From: Elusimicrobiota bacterium
GTDB lineage: Bacteria > Elusimicrobiota > Elusimicrobia > UBA1565
Reading direction: 5' to 3'
NCBI GenBank assembly: GCA_016212885.1
Contig: JACRDO010000119.1
Coordinates: 1-32,467, forward strand
Length of the DNA: 32,467 nt
In this document: positions 1 through 7,621 of the stretch, piece by piece
How positions within the stretch are numbered: position 1 is the first letter of the stretch
Layout of the letters: every line of letters starts with the position of its first letter
Notes under the pieces: model-generated
What the model saw: the letters and a program-made list of their open reading frames with translations, nothing else
The model's database searches: none
Told to the model about the DNA's origin: nothing
Made by a program: the position numbers and the translations under genes

Positions 1-2
1 CG

Positions 3-476
3 ACGCGGCCGCAGCCCAAAAGCGACCTGGTCTCATCTTCGGCCGGCTGCGTCGTTGCTCCTCGCTCACATAGCTCAAGCTATGCTTGCTCGTCGCGCCT
101 AGCAGCCGTCTCGAAGCTGAGCCCCCAAAAGCCCGATTATGCGCCGGTCGGAGCACTAGGGGCGGTCCTCTACGTCCAGGAACTGGGGGACGTCAAGGAC
201 CTCGGTGAGACGCAGATGCTCCTTGCGGACGCATTCCTGAAGACGGGCCTGGAGGCTTCGGCGGATGCGGCCCGGCGCCGCGCGCTCGACATGACCCGGG
301 GCCGCGGAGAATCCGACGTATCGAACCTTCCAAACGACGTAGGTTCGATACGTCCAAATCTACGACGTTCGGAAGATTTGGACGTGACCGGCGCCGGGGA
401 CCGCCTCTACGCGGACATCAAGAGCTCGCGGCTGGTTCCGAAGCTGGAAGGGGCCTTGGAGCGCTGCCTCAAGTAG
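3..476 (+). CDS. 3' end of an unrecognised protein, carrying two in-frame palindromic inserts
   Basis: The frame is open from the left edge (first full codon at 3) to a TAG at 474-476, so this is the C-terminal part of a gene starting outside the window. The first ATG at 216 has no convincing ribosome-binding site and lies inside clearly continuous coding sequence (APVGALGAVLYVQELGD just upstream), so it is probably not the start. Two repeats sit in frame: a long hairpin at 28-123, encoding a Ser/Cys-rich low-complexity stretch, and a family A double hairpin at 317-384. The sequence between and after them (LADAFLKTGLEASADAARRR; DRLYADIKSSRLVPKLEGAL) reads as ordinary helical protein. The gene converges on the amylase remnant, overlapping it by 8 bp. 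I do not recognise the family. Either both inserts are tolerated or the gene is already dead; the sequence alone does not decide. Confidence 0.55.
   Translation, partial: TRPQPKSDLVSSSAGCVVAPRSHSSSYACSSRLAAVSKLSPQKPDYAPVGALGAVLYVQELGDVKDLGETQMLLADAFLKTGLEASADAARRRALDMTRGRGESDVSNLPNDVGSIRPNLRRSEDLDVTGAGDRLYADIKSSRLVPKLEGALERCLK
28..123. repeat. Family E: long imperfect palindrome
   Basis: The centre is CATAGC-TCAA-GCTATG (about 69-84). Imperfect arms extend outwards: GGCTGCGTCGTTGCTC on the left matches the reverse complement of GCTTGCTCGTCGCGCC plus AGCAGCC on the right, and CTCATCTTCGGCC matches the reverse complement of GTCTCGAAGCTGAG. The whole element is about 95 bp and lies in the open frame of the partial gene without introducing a stop. 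Only one copy is present in this window. Confidence 0.6.
317..384. repeat. Family A palindromic element, copy A1 (in coding sequence)
   Basis: Two perfect hairpins are joined through a shared CG. Hairpin 1 has arms CGTATCGAACC (317-327) and GGTTCGATACG (342-352) around a 14-nt loop. Hairpin 2 has arms CGTCCAAATC (351-360) and GATTTGGACG (375-384), also around a 14-nt loop. The second loop is close to the reverse complement of the first (TTCCAAACGACGTA against TACGACGTTCGGAA). The element keeps the surrounding frame open. Related copies are at 9645-9733, 16995-17090 and 22622-22712. Confidence 0.85.
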
Positions 477-602
477 GCCGGCTGGCCTTCAGGACCAGCC
501 CCTGGTACGGCTCCAGGCGGAGCTTCAGCTTCCCAGCCCGCGCATGGAACTCAATTTCCGCCAACTCGCCCTTATTTCGCCTACGGGTTCGCGCGTCCTC
601 GT
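469..602 (-). pseudogene. Detached 3' end of the alpha-amylase gene
   Basis: Read on the minus strand, this stretch encodes ELAEIEFHARAGKLKLRL followed by EPYQGLVLKASRPT and a TGA at 469-471. That is the strand pattern and ending of a GH13 C-terminal beta-sandwich domain, and it is in the same orientation as the amylase at 1345-3390, whose own ending is foreign sequence. The two pieces are separated by an MNT/HEPN gene pair, so I infer that one gene was split. The upstream limit of the remnant is uncertain (somewhere in about 560-650). The fragment has no start codon or ribosome-binding site of its own. Confidence 0.6.
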
Positions 603-720
603 CCACTACGTGCAATTGCAGGCACCGGGCGCCATCTGATAGACTAAACACAGTGGGTGAAGAATCGAAGGCGGAAGCGCAGGCATGCTGCCCGCTGGCT
701 GCCGCCCGCAGAGGCGAACC

Positions 721-1047
721 ATGAAAAAGAGCAACCCCCGCAAACTTATCACTGAGATGATCCGGCGGATCGTGAGGCGTTTCAATCCGGAGAAGATCAT
801 CCTTTTCGGGTCGCATGCAACGGGAAAGGCGGGTCCGGACAGCGATGTGGATCTGCTGGTCGTCATGCCGGTGGAGGGGTCCAAGCGCGAGAAAGCGATC
901 GAGATCGGTGTGGCGCTACACGACATCCGCATGCCAAAGGACATTGTCGTCAGCACCCCGGAGGAATTCGAGTGGCGCCGCGAGGTCGTGGGAACGATCG
1001 AGTGGCCCGCCGCGCGGGAGGGCAGAGTCCTGTATGCCAGAGGGTGA
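721..1047 (+). CDS. MNT-domain minimal nucleotidyltransferase (putative antitoxin of a HEPN/MNT pair)
   Basis: This 108-residue protein starts at ATG 721 (MKKSNPRKL), preferred over an ATG 36 nt upstream because the family begins with such a short basic helix; a weak GAGG lies just upstream. The polymerase-beta-like nucleotidyltransferase signature is present: G30-S31, then the acidic pair D42-x-D44 in SDVDLLVV, with a further Asp in PKDIVVST. In characterised relatives the MNT protein adds AMP to its HEPN partner and thereby neutralises it; that function is inferred here. It overlaps the downstream HEPN gene by 14 bp, the usual arrangement for the pair. Base composition around the pair looks less GC-rich than the flanking amylase gene, consistent with transfer. 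The pair lies between the two parts of the amylase gene. Confidence 0.85.
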   Translation: MKKSNPRKLITEMIRRIVRRFNPEKIILFGSHATGKAGPDSDVDLLVVMPVEGSKREKAIEIGVALHDIRMPKDIVVSTPEEFEWRREVVGTIEWPAAREGRVLYARG

Positions 1048-1459
1048 ACAGATCGCCCAAGTCGTCCGCGAGTGGGTGGAGAAAGCGGAAAACGATTTAA
1101 AAACGGCGGCTCATACGCTTCGGATGGGGGGTGGATGCCCCACGGACACGGTCTGCTTCCACGCGCAGCAGTGCGTTGAGAAGTACCTGAAGGGACTCTT
1201 GGTGTTTCAGGAGATCAGCTTCCCGAGGACGCATGACATCGGAGAATTGGCAGCGGCGGCTCAGGGCAAGGTCCGCCGGTCGTTCTCGGTTGAAGAGCAG
1301 CGAAGATTGACGAATTATGCCGCGGTCACGCGCTACCCTGGCAACTACGAGCCGATCTCCCTCGCGGAAGCGAGATCCTCCGTCCGCGTTGCTCGCCGAA
1401 TCAGGAAGGTGATTCGAAGGCTTCTGCCGAAAGCCGCACTTGGGGGCAGGAGACCGTAG
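1034..1459 (+). CDS. HEPN-domain protein (putative toxin of the pair)
   Basis: This 141-residue protein starts at ATG 1034, inside the end of the MNT gene; the frame is open far upstream but only as an out-of-frame reading of that gene. HEPN (PF05168-like) features are visible: an N-terminal helix with W14 and KAENDLK, the helix FHAQQCVEKYLKGLLV (residues 42-57), PRTHDIGEL (64-72) and TRYPGNYEPIS with SLAEAR further on. HEPN proteins of such pairs are often ribonucleases kept in check by the MNT partner. I see R65 and H67 close together but not a clear R-x4-6-H motif in the expected place, so ribonuclease activity is uncertain. The last codons overlap the spurious 3' end of the amylase reading frame on the other strand. 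Confidence 0.85.
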   Translation: MPEGEQIAQVVREWVEKAENDLKTAAHTLRMGGGCPTDTVCFHAQQCVEKYLKGLLVFQEISFPRTHDIGELAAAAQGKVRRSFSVEEQRRLTNYAAVTRYPGNYEPISLAEARSSVRVARRIRKVIRRLLPKAALGGRRP

Positions 1460-3390
1460 CAGGCAGTCCGCAGCTCAGGACTCCGGATAGACACGGCCCG
1501 GTCGGAACCCCGGCGGAGAAAGGCGTAGACGTCGCGGCGCGCGTCGAGGTGAACGGTCTTAAAATCTCCCCTGCGCAGCTCGACCGAGGAATTGCGGATC
1601 GCGATGAGCTTCCGGTAGTGCTCGAGCAGGGACGCATCCTGCCCGCGCGCGTCCCAAGGGAAGCACCGGCGGCAGTCCGGGTCCTTCTCGCCCGGAAGGC
1701 CGATCTCGTCGCCGTAGTAGACCACCGGGGCCCCGAGGCAGGTCATCTGGAAGAAGACCGCGAGCTTGAGGCGCTCGACGTTCCCTGAGAACGCGCTCCA
1801 GAGCCGCTTGGTGTCGTGGCTTCCGAGCAGGTTGAACTGCGCCGGCAGGGAGGCGCGCGGGTAGCGGTGCCTCTGCTCCAGGAGGCGGGCGTCGAAGTCT
1901 TCCAGGCTGAGCTCCCCCGAGGCGAAGTACGCCAGGACCGCGGAGCGGAAGACGTAGTTCATCACCGCGTCGAACTCGCGGCCGCCCAGCCACTCCAGGG
2001 CGTCGTTCCAGATCTCGCCCACCAGGTAGGCGTCCGGCTTCGCTTTCCGGACCCGGTTGCGGAACTCCGGCCAGAAGTCGTGCGGGACCTCGTTTGGCAC
2101 GTCCAGCCGCCAGCCGTCCGCGCCGCGCTTGAGCCAATGCGCCGCGACGCCGAGGAGATGCTCCCGGACCTCGGGGTTCGCGGTGTTGAGCTTGGGCAGG
2201 TGGCCGAAATTCCACCAGCAGGCGTAGTTCGGGGGGGACTGCGTCACCGGGAAGCCGCGGAAGGAGTACCAATCCGCGTACCGGGACTTCGCCCCGTTCT
2301 TGACCGCGTCCTGGAAGGCCCAGAACCGGTCCCCGCTGTGGTTGAACACGCCGTCGAGGATCAGCCGCATGCCCGCCTGATGGACCGCGGCCGCGAGCCT
2401 CTCGAAGGCGGCCTCGCCTCCCAGGTGCGGGTCCACTTTCAGGTAGTCCGCGGTATCGTACTTGTGGTTGGAGGGCGAGAGGAAGATCGGGTTCAGGTAG
2501 AGCGCGGTGACCCCGAGCCTCTTCAGGTAGGGGAGGTTGCGCGCGATCCCTTCCAGGTCCCCGCCGAAGAAATTGCCGGTCGCGGGGTTGCCGCCCCAGG
2601 TCTCGGCCCCGGGAGGATCGTTGCCCGGGTCCGCGTTGGCGAAGCGCTCCGGGAAGATCTGATAGAAGACGGCGTCCGCGGCCCAATCCGGCGCGTCCAG
2701 GCTGGGCGCGCTGGACGCGTCGAAGACGAAGGGGCCCGCGACGGAGCGGGTCGAGCCGTCGACGAGCTCGAAGGCGTACTCGAAGCGGGACGGCGGTTCT
2801 GGGACCGTCGTCTCCCAGTAGTCGTGCGCGTCCTTGGAGTAGACGCGCTCGAGCGGCCGCTCGAAGGGCCCGCGCAGGAGCACGCGCTCCACGTCGTCGT
2901 GCGCGGTCCTCAGGCGCAGGACAACGAGGCGTTCCTTCGGGACCCATTCGCAGAATTCGATGGTTTGGCGGTGGAGCACGGAGTCTTCCACGATCCTGCC
3001 GTCGGCGAGCTTGGCCGCTGCGGCCGGGCTGGAGGCGGCGTCGCCGACCCTCAGGACCGAGTTGAAGCCCTCGAACCCGTCCGGCTCCTGGCTGGGATTG
3101 TCGGGGTCCCTGTTCCATATCTCGCCGTTGAGGACGAACTTATAGGCGTAGCGGCCCGTGGGAAGGCTCAGCTCGAGCCGGTAGGCGCCTGCCCCATCCG
3201 GCTGGAGGATCAGCTCGTCCTTGCGCCAGTTGTTGAAGGTGCCCGCGAGCGAGACCGTGCTGGGCGCGATCTGGGGCGTGAAGGTGAACGTCACGTCGTA
3301 GAGGTCGCCCTTCTGGTGGCGGACGTCCGCCTTGGCCGCGGCCGGAGGGGGGAGAACGAAAGCCAGGGCGAGGAGCAGGAAGCAGCGCAT
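1345..3390 (-). CDS. Secreted GH13 alpha-amylase/neopullulanase-like enzyme, 3' end displaced by insertion
   Basis: The 681-residue reading frame has a signal peptide (MRCFLLLALAFVLPPPAAA), a glycogen-binding CBM48/AMPK-type domain (about 33-115, with AGTFNNW and YAYKFVLNG), a second beta domain (about 135-225) and a GH13 barrel. All catalytic regions are present: LILDGVFNHSG (region I), GWRLDVPNEV with nucleophile D430, LVGEIW with acid E459, and LLGSHDTKR with D526. It probably cleaves alpha-1,4 glucans or cyclodextrins in the periplasm or outside. The amylase-like sequence stops at about residue 632 (near position 1495). The last 49 residues are antisense to the HEPN gene and do not resemble a GH13 C-domain; the missing ending lies at 469-602. 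The barrel is intact, so activity is possible, but the beta-sandwich C-domain is lost. TAGAAT 7 nt before the ATG, with no Shine-Dalgarno, suggests a leaderless start. Confidence 0.85.
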   Translation of the reverse strand: MRCFLLLALAFVLPPPAAAKADVRHQKGDLYDVTFTFTPQIAPSTVSLAGTFNNWRKDELILQPDGAGAYRLELSLPTGRYAYKFVLNGEIWNRDPDNPSQEPDGFEGFNSVLRVGDAASSPAAAAKLADGRIVEDSVLHRQTIEFCEWVPKERLVVLRLRTAHDDVERVLLRGPFERPLERVYSKDAHDYWETTVPEPPSRFEYAFELVDGSTRSVAGPFVFDASSAPSLDAPDWAADAVFYQIFPERFANADPGNDPPGAETWGGNPATGNFFGGDLEGIARNLPYLKRLGVTALYLNPIFLSPSNHKYDTADYLKVDPHLGGEAAFERLAAAVHQAGMRLILDGVFNHSGDRFWAFQDAVKNGAKSRYADWYSFRGFPVTQSPPNYACWWNFGHLPKLNTANPEVREHLLGVAAHWLKRGADGWRLDVPNEVPHDFWPEFRNRVRKAKPDAYLVGEIWNDALEWLGGREFDAVMNYVFRSAVLAYFASGELSLEDFDARLLEQRHRYPRASLPAQFNLLGSHDTKRLWSAFSGNVERLKLAVFFQMTCLGAPVVYYGDEIGLPGEKDPDCRRCFPWDARGQDASLLEHYRKLIAIRNSSVELRRGDFKTVHLDARRDVYAFLRRGSDRAVSIRSPELRTACYGLLPPSAAFGRSLRITFLIRRATRTEDLASAREIGS

Positions 3391-3405
3391 TGCGGCTATT
3401 CTATC

Positions 3406-4467
3406 TTAGAACCCGACGGAAAGTCCGCCGAAAAAGCCGAACCGTTGGCTTTTGACCTGCTCCAGCGAGGTCTGGCCCTCGGCCCCGTTGGCGAAGAAGG
3501 TCGTGTCGGTCCCGCTGTGAGCATTCGCCCAGCAGCCCATGTACCCGAGCTGGAGGGAGGCGTACTTGATGGGCTTGTACACGAGCGAGACAGAGAAATC
3601 CAGCATCCGGCCCCTGGCATCGTGCCGGAAGCTCGGGTCGTGCCGGAAGTCGGTCCTGAGGTTCCAGATGCCGATCCCCTCGTAGCGGGCGAAGGGGGCC
3701 CACCCGAGCACGCCTTCCGCATGGAGGGTCGGGGTGAACTCCGAGGTCTCCCTCAAGCCGAAGCGCAGCCCGTCCCAGTGGACGTCGTAGGAGGAGTCGA
3801 GGCCGTCAAAGGGACCGATCGGAGGAAGCCCGTAGAGCCAGTTCATGTAGGCGTCGGGCCGCTCCGTCTGGGTCCCCTCGCGCATGCGGATCTTGTCGTC
3901 GTACCAGATGTAGCCCAGGGACAGGTCCAGGGACTGCGTGATCGTCTCTTCGTCTTCCTTGCTGCGATAGCACAGGACCCGGAGGTAGCCGTTCACCATC
4001 ATCAGCCGCGTGGACCCGCTGAGCACGGACACCGATTCCGACCAATCCTCGTGGTCGGGCTCGTTATAGACGTAGCCGCTCGGGGAGGTGATGACGAAGC
4101 CGGGCGCGTGGATCCAGTCATGGTCGTAGCCCTGCCCGCTGTTGAAGGAGTTCTTTCCGTACTGGAACTCGAAAGAGAGATACCGCAGAGGCCGCACCTC
4201 GGCGGAGAATATGTCCATGGCCGTGTTCATCTTCTGGTAGTCCAAGGTCGAGCCCATGGAGATGCCATCGACAGAGGTCGGCATGGAGATCCGGAACATG
4301 TCCCTTCCGGTGCTGAACCAGCGCTTGTACCCCGGCTTCAAGGTGCCGAAGTCCTTGGTCCATTCTTGCTTCTTCGACGGCAAGAAGACGACCTCGGCGC
4401 GCAGCGGCGCGCAGGCGAGCAGGCACGCGAGAACGACCGCGACAGATGAAAGCCGCGAGGGCAGCAT
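3406..4467 (-). CDS. Outer-membrane beta-barrel, omptin-like
   Basis: The 353-residue protein has a signal peptide (residues 1-24, cut near LRA) and alternating strands throughout, and ends in a terminal Phe (GGLSVGF), typical for Bam-assembled barrels. Two stretches recall omptin proteases: NSGQGYDHDW (109-118), like the D-x-D-W segment holding the first acidic pair, and WNLRTDFRHDPSFRHDA (268-284) followed by a strand and SGTDTTFF, like the second segment, which carries the Asp-His pair in OmpT. Spacing in the second site differs (D273 and H276 rather than D-x-H), so proteolytic activity is uncertain. The start has a good GGAGG 3 nt upstream of the ATG. The amylase gene follows 15 bp downstream on the same strand, so the two may be co-transcribed. 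The alternative is a generic porin-like barrel of unknown role. Confidence 0.6.
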   Translation of the reverse strand: MLPSRLSSVAVVLACLLACAPLRAEVVFLPSKKQEWTKDFGTLKPGYKRWFSTGRDMFRISMPTSVDGISMGSTLDYQKMNTAMDIFSAEVRPLRYLSFEFQYGKNSFNSGQGYDHDWIHAPGFVITSPSGYVYNEPDHEDWSESVSVLSGSTRLMMVNGYLRVLCYRSKEDEETITQSLDLSLGYIWYDDKIRMREGTQTERPDAYMNWLYGLPPIGPFDGLDSSYDVHWDGLRFGLRETSEFTPTLHAEGVLGWAPFARYEGIGIWNLRTDFRHDPSFRHDARGRMLDFSVSLVYKPIKYASLQLGYMGCWANAHSGTDTTFFANGAEGQTSLEQVKSQRFGFFGGLSVGF

Positions 4468-4568
4468 GATCCTCCAGCATGAAAGTATATCGGACCCGAT
4501 TTACGCAAATGTTGCCGCGCTGAGCGCCTCAAAAACATTGATGCGCGGAATCAAGAGATTTCCGAGTA

Positions 4569-4642
4569 CCCGGAAATTCCGGGTAAGCATGCATAAAGCA
4601 TCGGTATTTCCAATGCAAATCTCCCGCGAGGTGATGACGTCG
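4569..4642 (+). repeat. Family B palindromic repeat, copy B1; rest of 4468-4653 holds no gene
   Basis: The core CCCGGAA-A-TTCCGGG (4569-4583) is followed by TAAGCATGCATAAAG, TATTTCCAATGCAAAT and GATGACG. The same order of motifs recurs at 17225-17298 and, reversed, at 17094-17156 and 17167-17235. It lies between the OPT transporter stop and the promoter of the barrel gene. REP-like in appearance. Confidence 0.75.
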
Positions 4643-4653
4643 CAGCCGAGGCT

Positions 4654-6594
4654 TCAGAGATCGAGCTTCTGGAGGGCGCGGCGGACCAGCATCACGCAGA
4701 GGGTCGTGAAGGCGCCCAGGGCGAGGAGGGTGCCCGGCCCCTCGCCCATCTTCGCCTGCAGGCCTTCCCCGAAGGCCGTCATGCCCGGGGCGAACTTCCA
4801 GGCCACGACGATCAGCAGGCCCGCGATGCAGCCGCCGGCCACGAGCCCCGTGGAGTAGAGCATGCCGGAGGAGAGATCGCTCTCGTCCTCCTTGCCCCGG
4901 ACCTTGTCGGCGAGCCAGCGCATCGCTCCGCCGACAAAGATGGGGAAGGTCGTGGAGATGGGCAGGTAGGCGCCCACGGCCCAGGCGAGGCCGCTCACGC
5001 CGCAGAGTTGGACCGTCGCGGACAGGGCCGCGCCCACGAAGATGTAGCCCCAGGGCAGGTCCCGCGAGAGGACCCCCTGGATGATGGTGGCCATGAGGGT
5101 GCCCTGCGGGGCGGGCAGGCGCTCGGAGCCGATGGGGCCCATGGGCGAGTTGTGCATGGCGATGATGGTGAAGCCGATCACCGCCACCGAAACCAGCACC
5201 CCTATGAGGAGGCCGATCTGCTGGTGGAAGGGAGTCGCGCCCACCAGGAAGCCGGTCTTCAGGTCCTGCGAGGTGGCGCCGGCGTTGGCCGCGGCGATGC
5301 ACACGATGGCGCCTACGGCGAGAGCCGCGGCCTGCTTGGAGGGGTCGTCGGCCCAGCCCGCCACGACGAAGATGAGGCAGGTGCCGAGCAGGGTCGCGAT
5401 GGTCATGCCGGAGATCGGGTTGGAGGAGGAGCCGATCAAGCCCACGATGCGCGAGGACACGGCCACGAAGAAGAAGCCGAAGACCACGATGAGGACGCTG
5501 ACCAGGAAGAACCAGGGAAATCCCACCGGCATCTTCTGGATGAAGGGGATGAGCAGGGCCATGAGAAGGGAGCCGGCTGCCACCCAGACGATCGGGATGT
5601 CCCGCTCCGTGCGCAGCTGCCGGGCCCCGCCCGCTTTGCCGCGCATCTCCTTGAGTGAGTCGCGCACCGAGGAGTAGATGGTGGGCAGGGTGTGCAGGAG
5701 CGTCATCAGCCCGGCCATGGCCACGGCCCCGGCTCCGATGTAGCGGATGTAGGCGCGGTAGAACCATTCCGCCTGAGTGTGGGAGTCGATCCAGCCCTGC
5801 GCGAAGCCTAGCTTCATCAGGTCCGCCTTGATCTTCTCGTCCGGCACGAACATCGAGAGCAGGGGGATGAGGGCCAGCCAGGAGAGCACGCTGCCTGAGA
5901 CCATGATGCCGGAGAGGCGCGGCCCGATGATGTAGCCCACGCCGAGGTACTCCGGCGTGATCTCGCTGGTGAGCATGGCGTTCTTGTAGACGCCGTCCGG
6001 CCCGGTGTTGAGGAGCTTGGGGACCTCCTTCCAGAGCGCGAGGAGCTTGTTGAGCGCCGTGTAGATGATGGCGACCCAGAAGCCCGAGAAGACGGTCTTG
6101 GCCATCTCGCCGCCGCGCTCGCCGGCGATGAGGACCTCGGCGCAGGCGGTGCCTTCCGGGTAAGGGAGCTGGCCGTGCTCCTTGACGATCAGCGCGCGCC
6201 GCATCGGCACCATCATCAAGACCCCGATGATCCCGCCGGCCGCGGCCAGGGTGACGATCTGCACGAGGTTGAAATACTCCTTCGCCCCGCCGCTCGCGAT
6301 GAAGAGGAACGCGGGGGTCGTGAACACGACCCCGGCCGCGATGGATTCGCCGGCTGAGCCGATGGTCTGGACGATGTTGTTCTCGAGTATGGTGGACCTG
6401 CCGATCTTCTTGAAGACCGCGATGGCGAGCACCGCGATGGGGATCGAGGCGGACACGGTCAGGCCCGCGCGCAGGGCGAGGTAGACGGTCACGGCCCCGA
6501 AGAGGATGCCGAAGGCCGCGCCCAGGAGGACCGCCTTGAGAGTGAACTCCGGGACCACGGCGTCGTCTGCGACGTACGGCTTGAATTCGGCCAT
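4654..6594 (-). CDS. OPT-family oligopeptide transporter
   Basis: The 646-residue protein is strongly hydrophobic along its length, with about 14-16 membrane segments. OPT-family landmarks are visible: NNIVQTIGSAGESIAAG near residue 75, LPYPEGTACAEVL near 145, and SSSNPISGMTIATLLGT near 390. Members of this family bring small peptides, or metal-peptide complexes, into the cell using the proton gradient; the substrate here cannot be read from sequence. The ATG at 6594 has a strong AGGAGG whose first bases overlap the stop codon of the metallophosphoesterase gene 9 bp upstream, so the two are translated from one message. This is the last gene of a three-gene minus-strand operon, response regulator then phosphoesterase then transporter. 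Length matches prokaryotic OPT proteins. Confidence 0.93.
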   Translation of the reverse strand: MAEFKPYVADDAVVPEFTLKAVLLGAAFGILFGAVTVYLALRAGLTVSASIPIAVLAIAVFKKIGRSTILENNIVQTIGSAGESIAAGVVFTTPAFLFIASGGAKEYFNLVQIVTLAAAGGIIGVLMMVPMRRALIVKEHGQLPYPEGTACAEVLIAGERGGEMAKTVFSGFWVAIIYTALNKLLALWKEVPKLLNTGPDGVYKNAMLTSEITPEYLGVGYIIGPRLSGIMVSGSVLSWLALIPLLSMFVPDEKIKADLMKLGFAQGWIDSHTQAEWFYRAYIRYIGAGAVAMAGLMTLLHTLPTIYSSVRDSLKEMRGKAGGARQLRTERDIPIVWVAAGSLLMALLIPFIQKMPVGFPWFFLVSVLIVVFGFFFVAVSSRIVGLIGSSSNPISGMTIATLLGTCLIFVVAGWADDPSKQAAALAVGAIVCIAAANAGATSQDLKTGFLVGATPFHQQIGLLIGVLVSVAVIGFTIIAMHNSPMGPIGSERLPAPQGTLMATIIQGVLSRDLPWGYIFVGAALSATVQLCGVSGLAWAVGAYLPISTTFPIFVGGAMRWLADKVRGKEDESDLSSGMLYSTGLVAGGCIAGLLIVVAWKFAPGMTAFGEGLQAKMGEGPGTLLALGAFTTLCVMLVRRALQKLDL

Positions 6595-6603
6595 GCCAGC
6601 CTC

Positions 6604-7608
6604 CTAGCGAGCTTGGGGAACCTCGAAACTGCGGCCGTCCGCGCAGAAGACGGCGTCGCGAACGCCCTTGGGGCCGATCTCGGCCATGACGTAATGGTGG
6701 AACCTGTCCTGCAGGCCCATGGGGTAGAGCGGGGAGCCGCCGCCGCCGGTCAGGACGTAGCGCACCCCCGCGACGTCCTGCACGCCGAAAGCGTGGATGT
6801 GGCCGAAATACACCCTATCGACGCGCCTGCGGCTCATGAGGCGGAGGAAATCAGCGGAGCCTTCCTTGAAGGCGCCGGCGCCGCGCAGGCGTCCGGAGAG
6901 GCCCTTCCAGACCTCGATGCCGGCCGGCGGGACGTGCGTGAAGACCACCTTCCTGGCCTTCGTGTCGAGGGCCGTCTCGAGCCAGAGGAGCTGGCGGCGG
7001 CTCAGGCGGCGCTCGCTCGTGTCGAGCGCCGCGAAGCGCGCGGCCCCCCGGTCGAAGAAGTAGTTCGTCCTGCCGAATATCTCGCGGTAGAGGCTGGAGT
7101 CCGCGCGCCCATGCGGGAAGCGGCGGTCGTGGTTGCCGATGACGGTGAGGTACGGAGGAGGAGGCGACTCCAGCGAAGAGAGGTTCTGGAAGAAGCTCAG
7201 GTAGTTGCGGACAGAGCCCCGGCTGACCATATCCCCAAGCTGGACGCAGAAGTCCGCGCGCCGTTCCTGGATGTCGCGCAGCAGCTCCAGGAAAGCGCCT
7301 TGCGCGCTGAAAAGCGCGCGGGAGAACCAGAACCGGCCGGGCTCGGCGTCTCCGAGCACGGCGAAGCGGAAGGTCTCGCCGACGCCGCGGGGATTGCCGC
7401 CCAGAAGCGCGAGCTGCTCCCGCGTATTCCATCGGGCACTGAGGCGGGCGAGCCGGATGCGGTCGGCCGCGCGCCGGCGCCGGGTCTCGCGCAGGTCGTC
7501 GTAGGCCCAGCGCTCGACCAGGCGCTCGCCCAGGCGCTCGCCCAGGTCCGGCCGGGGCCAAAGGGCGGGATCGACGCCGTAGAGCTTCCAGTCGACCGGA
7601 GGTTCCAT
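6604..7608 (-). CDS. Calcineurin-like metallophosphoesterase
   Basis: The 334-residue protein starts at ATG 7608 (MEPPVDWKLYG), with AAGGAG 9 nt upstream overlapping the stop of the response regulator gene. The frame is open further upstream, but only as a shadow of that regulator. Motifs of the binuclear-metal family appear in order: GDAE (86-89), LGDMVSRG (124-131), GNHD (158-161), THVPP (224-228) and GHIH (269-272). The first motif is normally D-x-H, and here the His is replaced by Glu, which may alter the metal site. No signal peptide is visible, so it is probably cytoplasmic. The substrate is unknown. It sits in an operon with a NarL-type regulator and an oligopeptide transporter. Confidence 0.85.
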   Translation of the reverse strand: MEPPVDWKLYGVDPALWPRPDLGERLGERLVERWAYDDLRETRRRRAADRIRLARLSARWNTREQLALLGGNPRGVGETFRFAVLGDAEPGRFWFSRALFSAQGAFLELLRDIQERRADFCVQLGDMVSRGSVRNYLSFFQNLSSLESPPPPYLTVIGNHDRRFPHGRADSSLYREIFGRTNYFFDRGAARFAALDTSERRLSRRQLLWLETALDTKARKVVFTHVPPAGIEVWKGLSGRLRGAGAFKEGSADFLRLMSRRRVDRVYFGHIHAFGVQDVAGVRYVLTGGGGSPLYPMGLQDRFHHYVMAEIGPKGVRDAVFCADGRSFEVPQAR

Positions 7609-7621
7609 GAACAGCGGCTCC

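Noticed and set aside
638-1492. GATAGAC on both sides of the MNT/HEPN pair as a target-site duplication
   Set aside because: A shared heptamer between windows of this size is likely enough by chance, and joining the amylase halves there does not restore the frame.
1816-4449. Plus-strand open frame of 877 codons antisense to the amylase and barrel genes
   Set aside because: Its translation is rich in Val/Glu/Arg/Pro without domains and mirrors the codon structure of the two minus-strand genes; typical of antisense frames in GC-rich DNA.
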